Assembly: GCA_030042885.1 (NCBI GenBank)
Contig: JASHYW010000236.1
Coordinates: 1 to 5,715 of the forward strand
Source: Streptosporangiaceae bacterium
Lineage (GTDB): Bacteria; Actinomycetota; Actinomycetes; Streptosporangiales; Streptosporangiaceae
Length of the DNA: 5,715 nt
Direction: 5' to 3'
The notes beneath the pieces are model-generated. The model had not been told where the DNA came from. It saw only the letters and a list, made by a program, of their open reading frames with translations, and searched no databases. Both the position numbers and the translations under genes were made by a program. This document shows positions 5,576 to 5,715 of the stretch, one piece after another. The first letter of the stretch is position 1; each line of letters opens with the position of its first letter.

Positions 5576-5692
5576 CCGGCGGCGTCCTACTCTCCCACGC
5601 GGTCCCCCGCGCAGTACCATCGGCGCTGAAGGGCTTAACTTCCGGGTTCGGAATGGGACCGGGTGTTTCCCCTTCGCTATAACCGCCGAAAC
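5576..5692 (-). rRNA. rrf: 5S ribosomal RNA
   Basis: Read on the minus strand, the sequence starts GTTTCGGCGG and carries the conserved 5S blocks: CCCATTCCGAACCCGGAAG (loop B/helix III), TTAAGCCCTTCAGCGCCGATGGTACTG split over helices III-V, and the 3' part TGGGAGAGTAGGACGCCGCC. The terminal helix forms between CGGCGG near the 5' end and CCGCCG near the 3' end. The length of about 117 nt is normal for an actinobacterium, and the ends are accurate to within a few bases. It is part of the large ribosomal subunit. Being the last gene of the usual 16S-23S-5S order, it places the 23S gene beyond the right edge. It is followed by a strong stem and then by the large TPR gene on the same strand. Confidence 0.97.
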
Positions 5693-5715
5693 TCTATTGA
5701 GATGTCACCGGCCGC
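5693..5715 (-). other. Part of the 23S-5S internal transcribed spacer
   Basis: The last bases before the right edge lie upstream of the 5S rRNA on its own strand and show no 23S-like sequence. By the usual rRNA operon order they belong to the 23S-5S spacer. Confidence 0.6.

Noticed and set aside
5576..5692. Plus-strand open frame over the 5S rRNA and its flank
   Set aside because: The sequence is a structural RNA on the minus strand, so the frame is fortuitous.
1..5715. Search for defence, toxin-antitoxin, phage, insertion-sequence or biosynthetic-cluster signals
   Set aside because: No transposase, integrase, terminal inverted repeats, nuclease, ATPase or synthase motifs were seen; all genes fit chromosomal housekeeping or unknown conserved families.

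Overview
The window is a GC-rich chromosomal segment. Its G/C-rich third codon positions, GTG starts, poor Shine-Dalgarno (SD) use at some genes and family content all point to an actinobacterium, perhaps of a Streptomyces- or Streptosporangium-like lineage; the genus cannot be fixed from this sequence. It looks like core chromosome. I see no mobile element, CRISPR array, tRNA, toxin-antitoxin pair or recognisable defence system.

Layout, left to right. (1) The 5' part of a NagD-like HAD phosphatase gene on the minus strand runs off the left edge. It is preceded, with an ATGA start/stop overlap, by a 169-aa protein made of three regular tetratricopeptide repeats (TPRs). (2) Three bases from the start of that TPR gene, a DUF1015 protein gene starts in the opposite direction (plus strand), followed 99 bp later by a metallo-beta-lactamase (MBL)-fold hydrolase with an intact metal site, probably read from a leaderless transcript. 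(3) The MBL gene converges on, and overlaps by 17 bp, a minus-strand gene for a pyridoxamine-phosphate-oxidase-like flavin-binding protein. (4) Upstream of that, on the same strand, is a 543-aa protein with an Arg-rich, low-complexity N-terminal half, a helical TPR-like C-terminal domain and an acidic tail. The N-terminal half contains 11 perfect-length heptads built on DRPR, encoded by 42-bp tandem repeats. (5) At the right end is a minus-strand 5S rRNA followed by a perfect 14-bp stem. This is the 3' end of an rRNA operon whose 23S and 16S genes would lie beyond the right edge.

The HAD phosphatase and the TPR proteins resemble the group next to tyrS/tlyA/NAD kinase in many actinobacteria (the Rv1691-Rv1692 neighbourhood in Mycobacterium tuberculosis), as recalled from general knowledge. 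No shared pathway for the DUF1015, MBL and flavin-binding genes is evident. The most unusual points are the 11-heptad repeat array with its strict codon alternation, the divergent start codons only 3 bp apart, and the probable leaderless promoter with an adjoining inverted repeat before the MBL gene.
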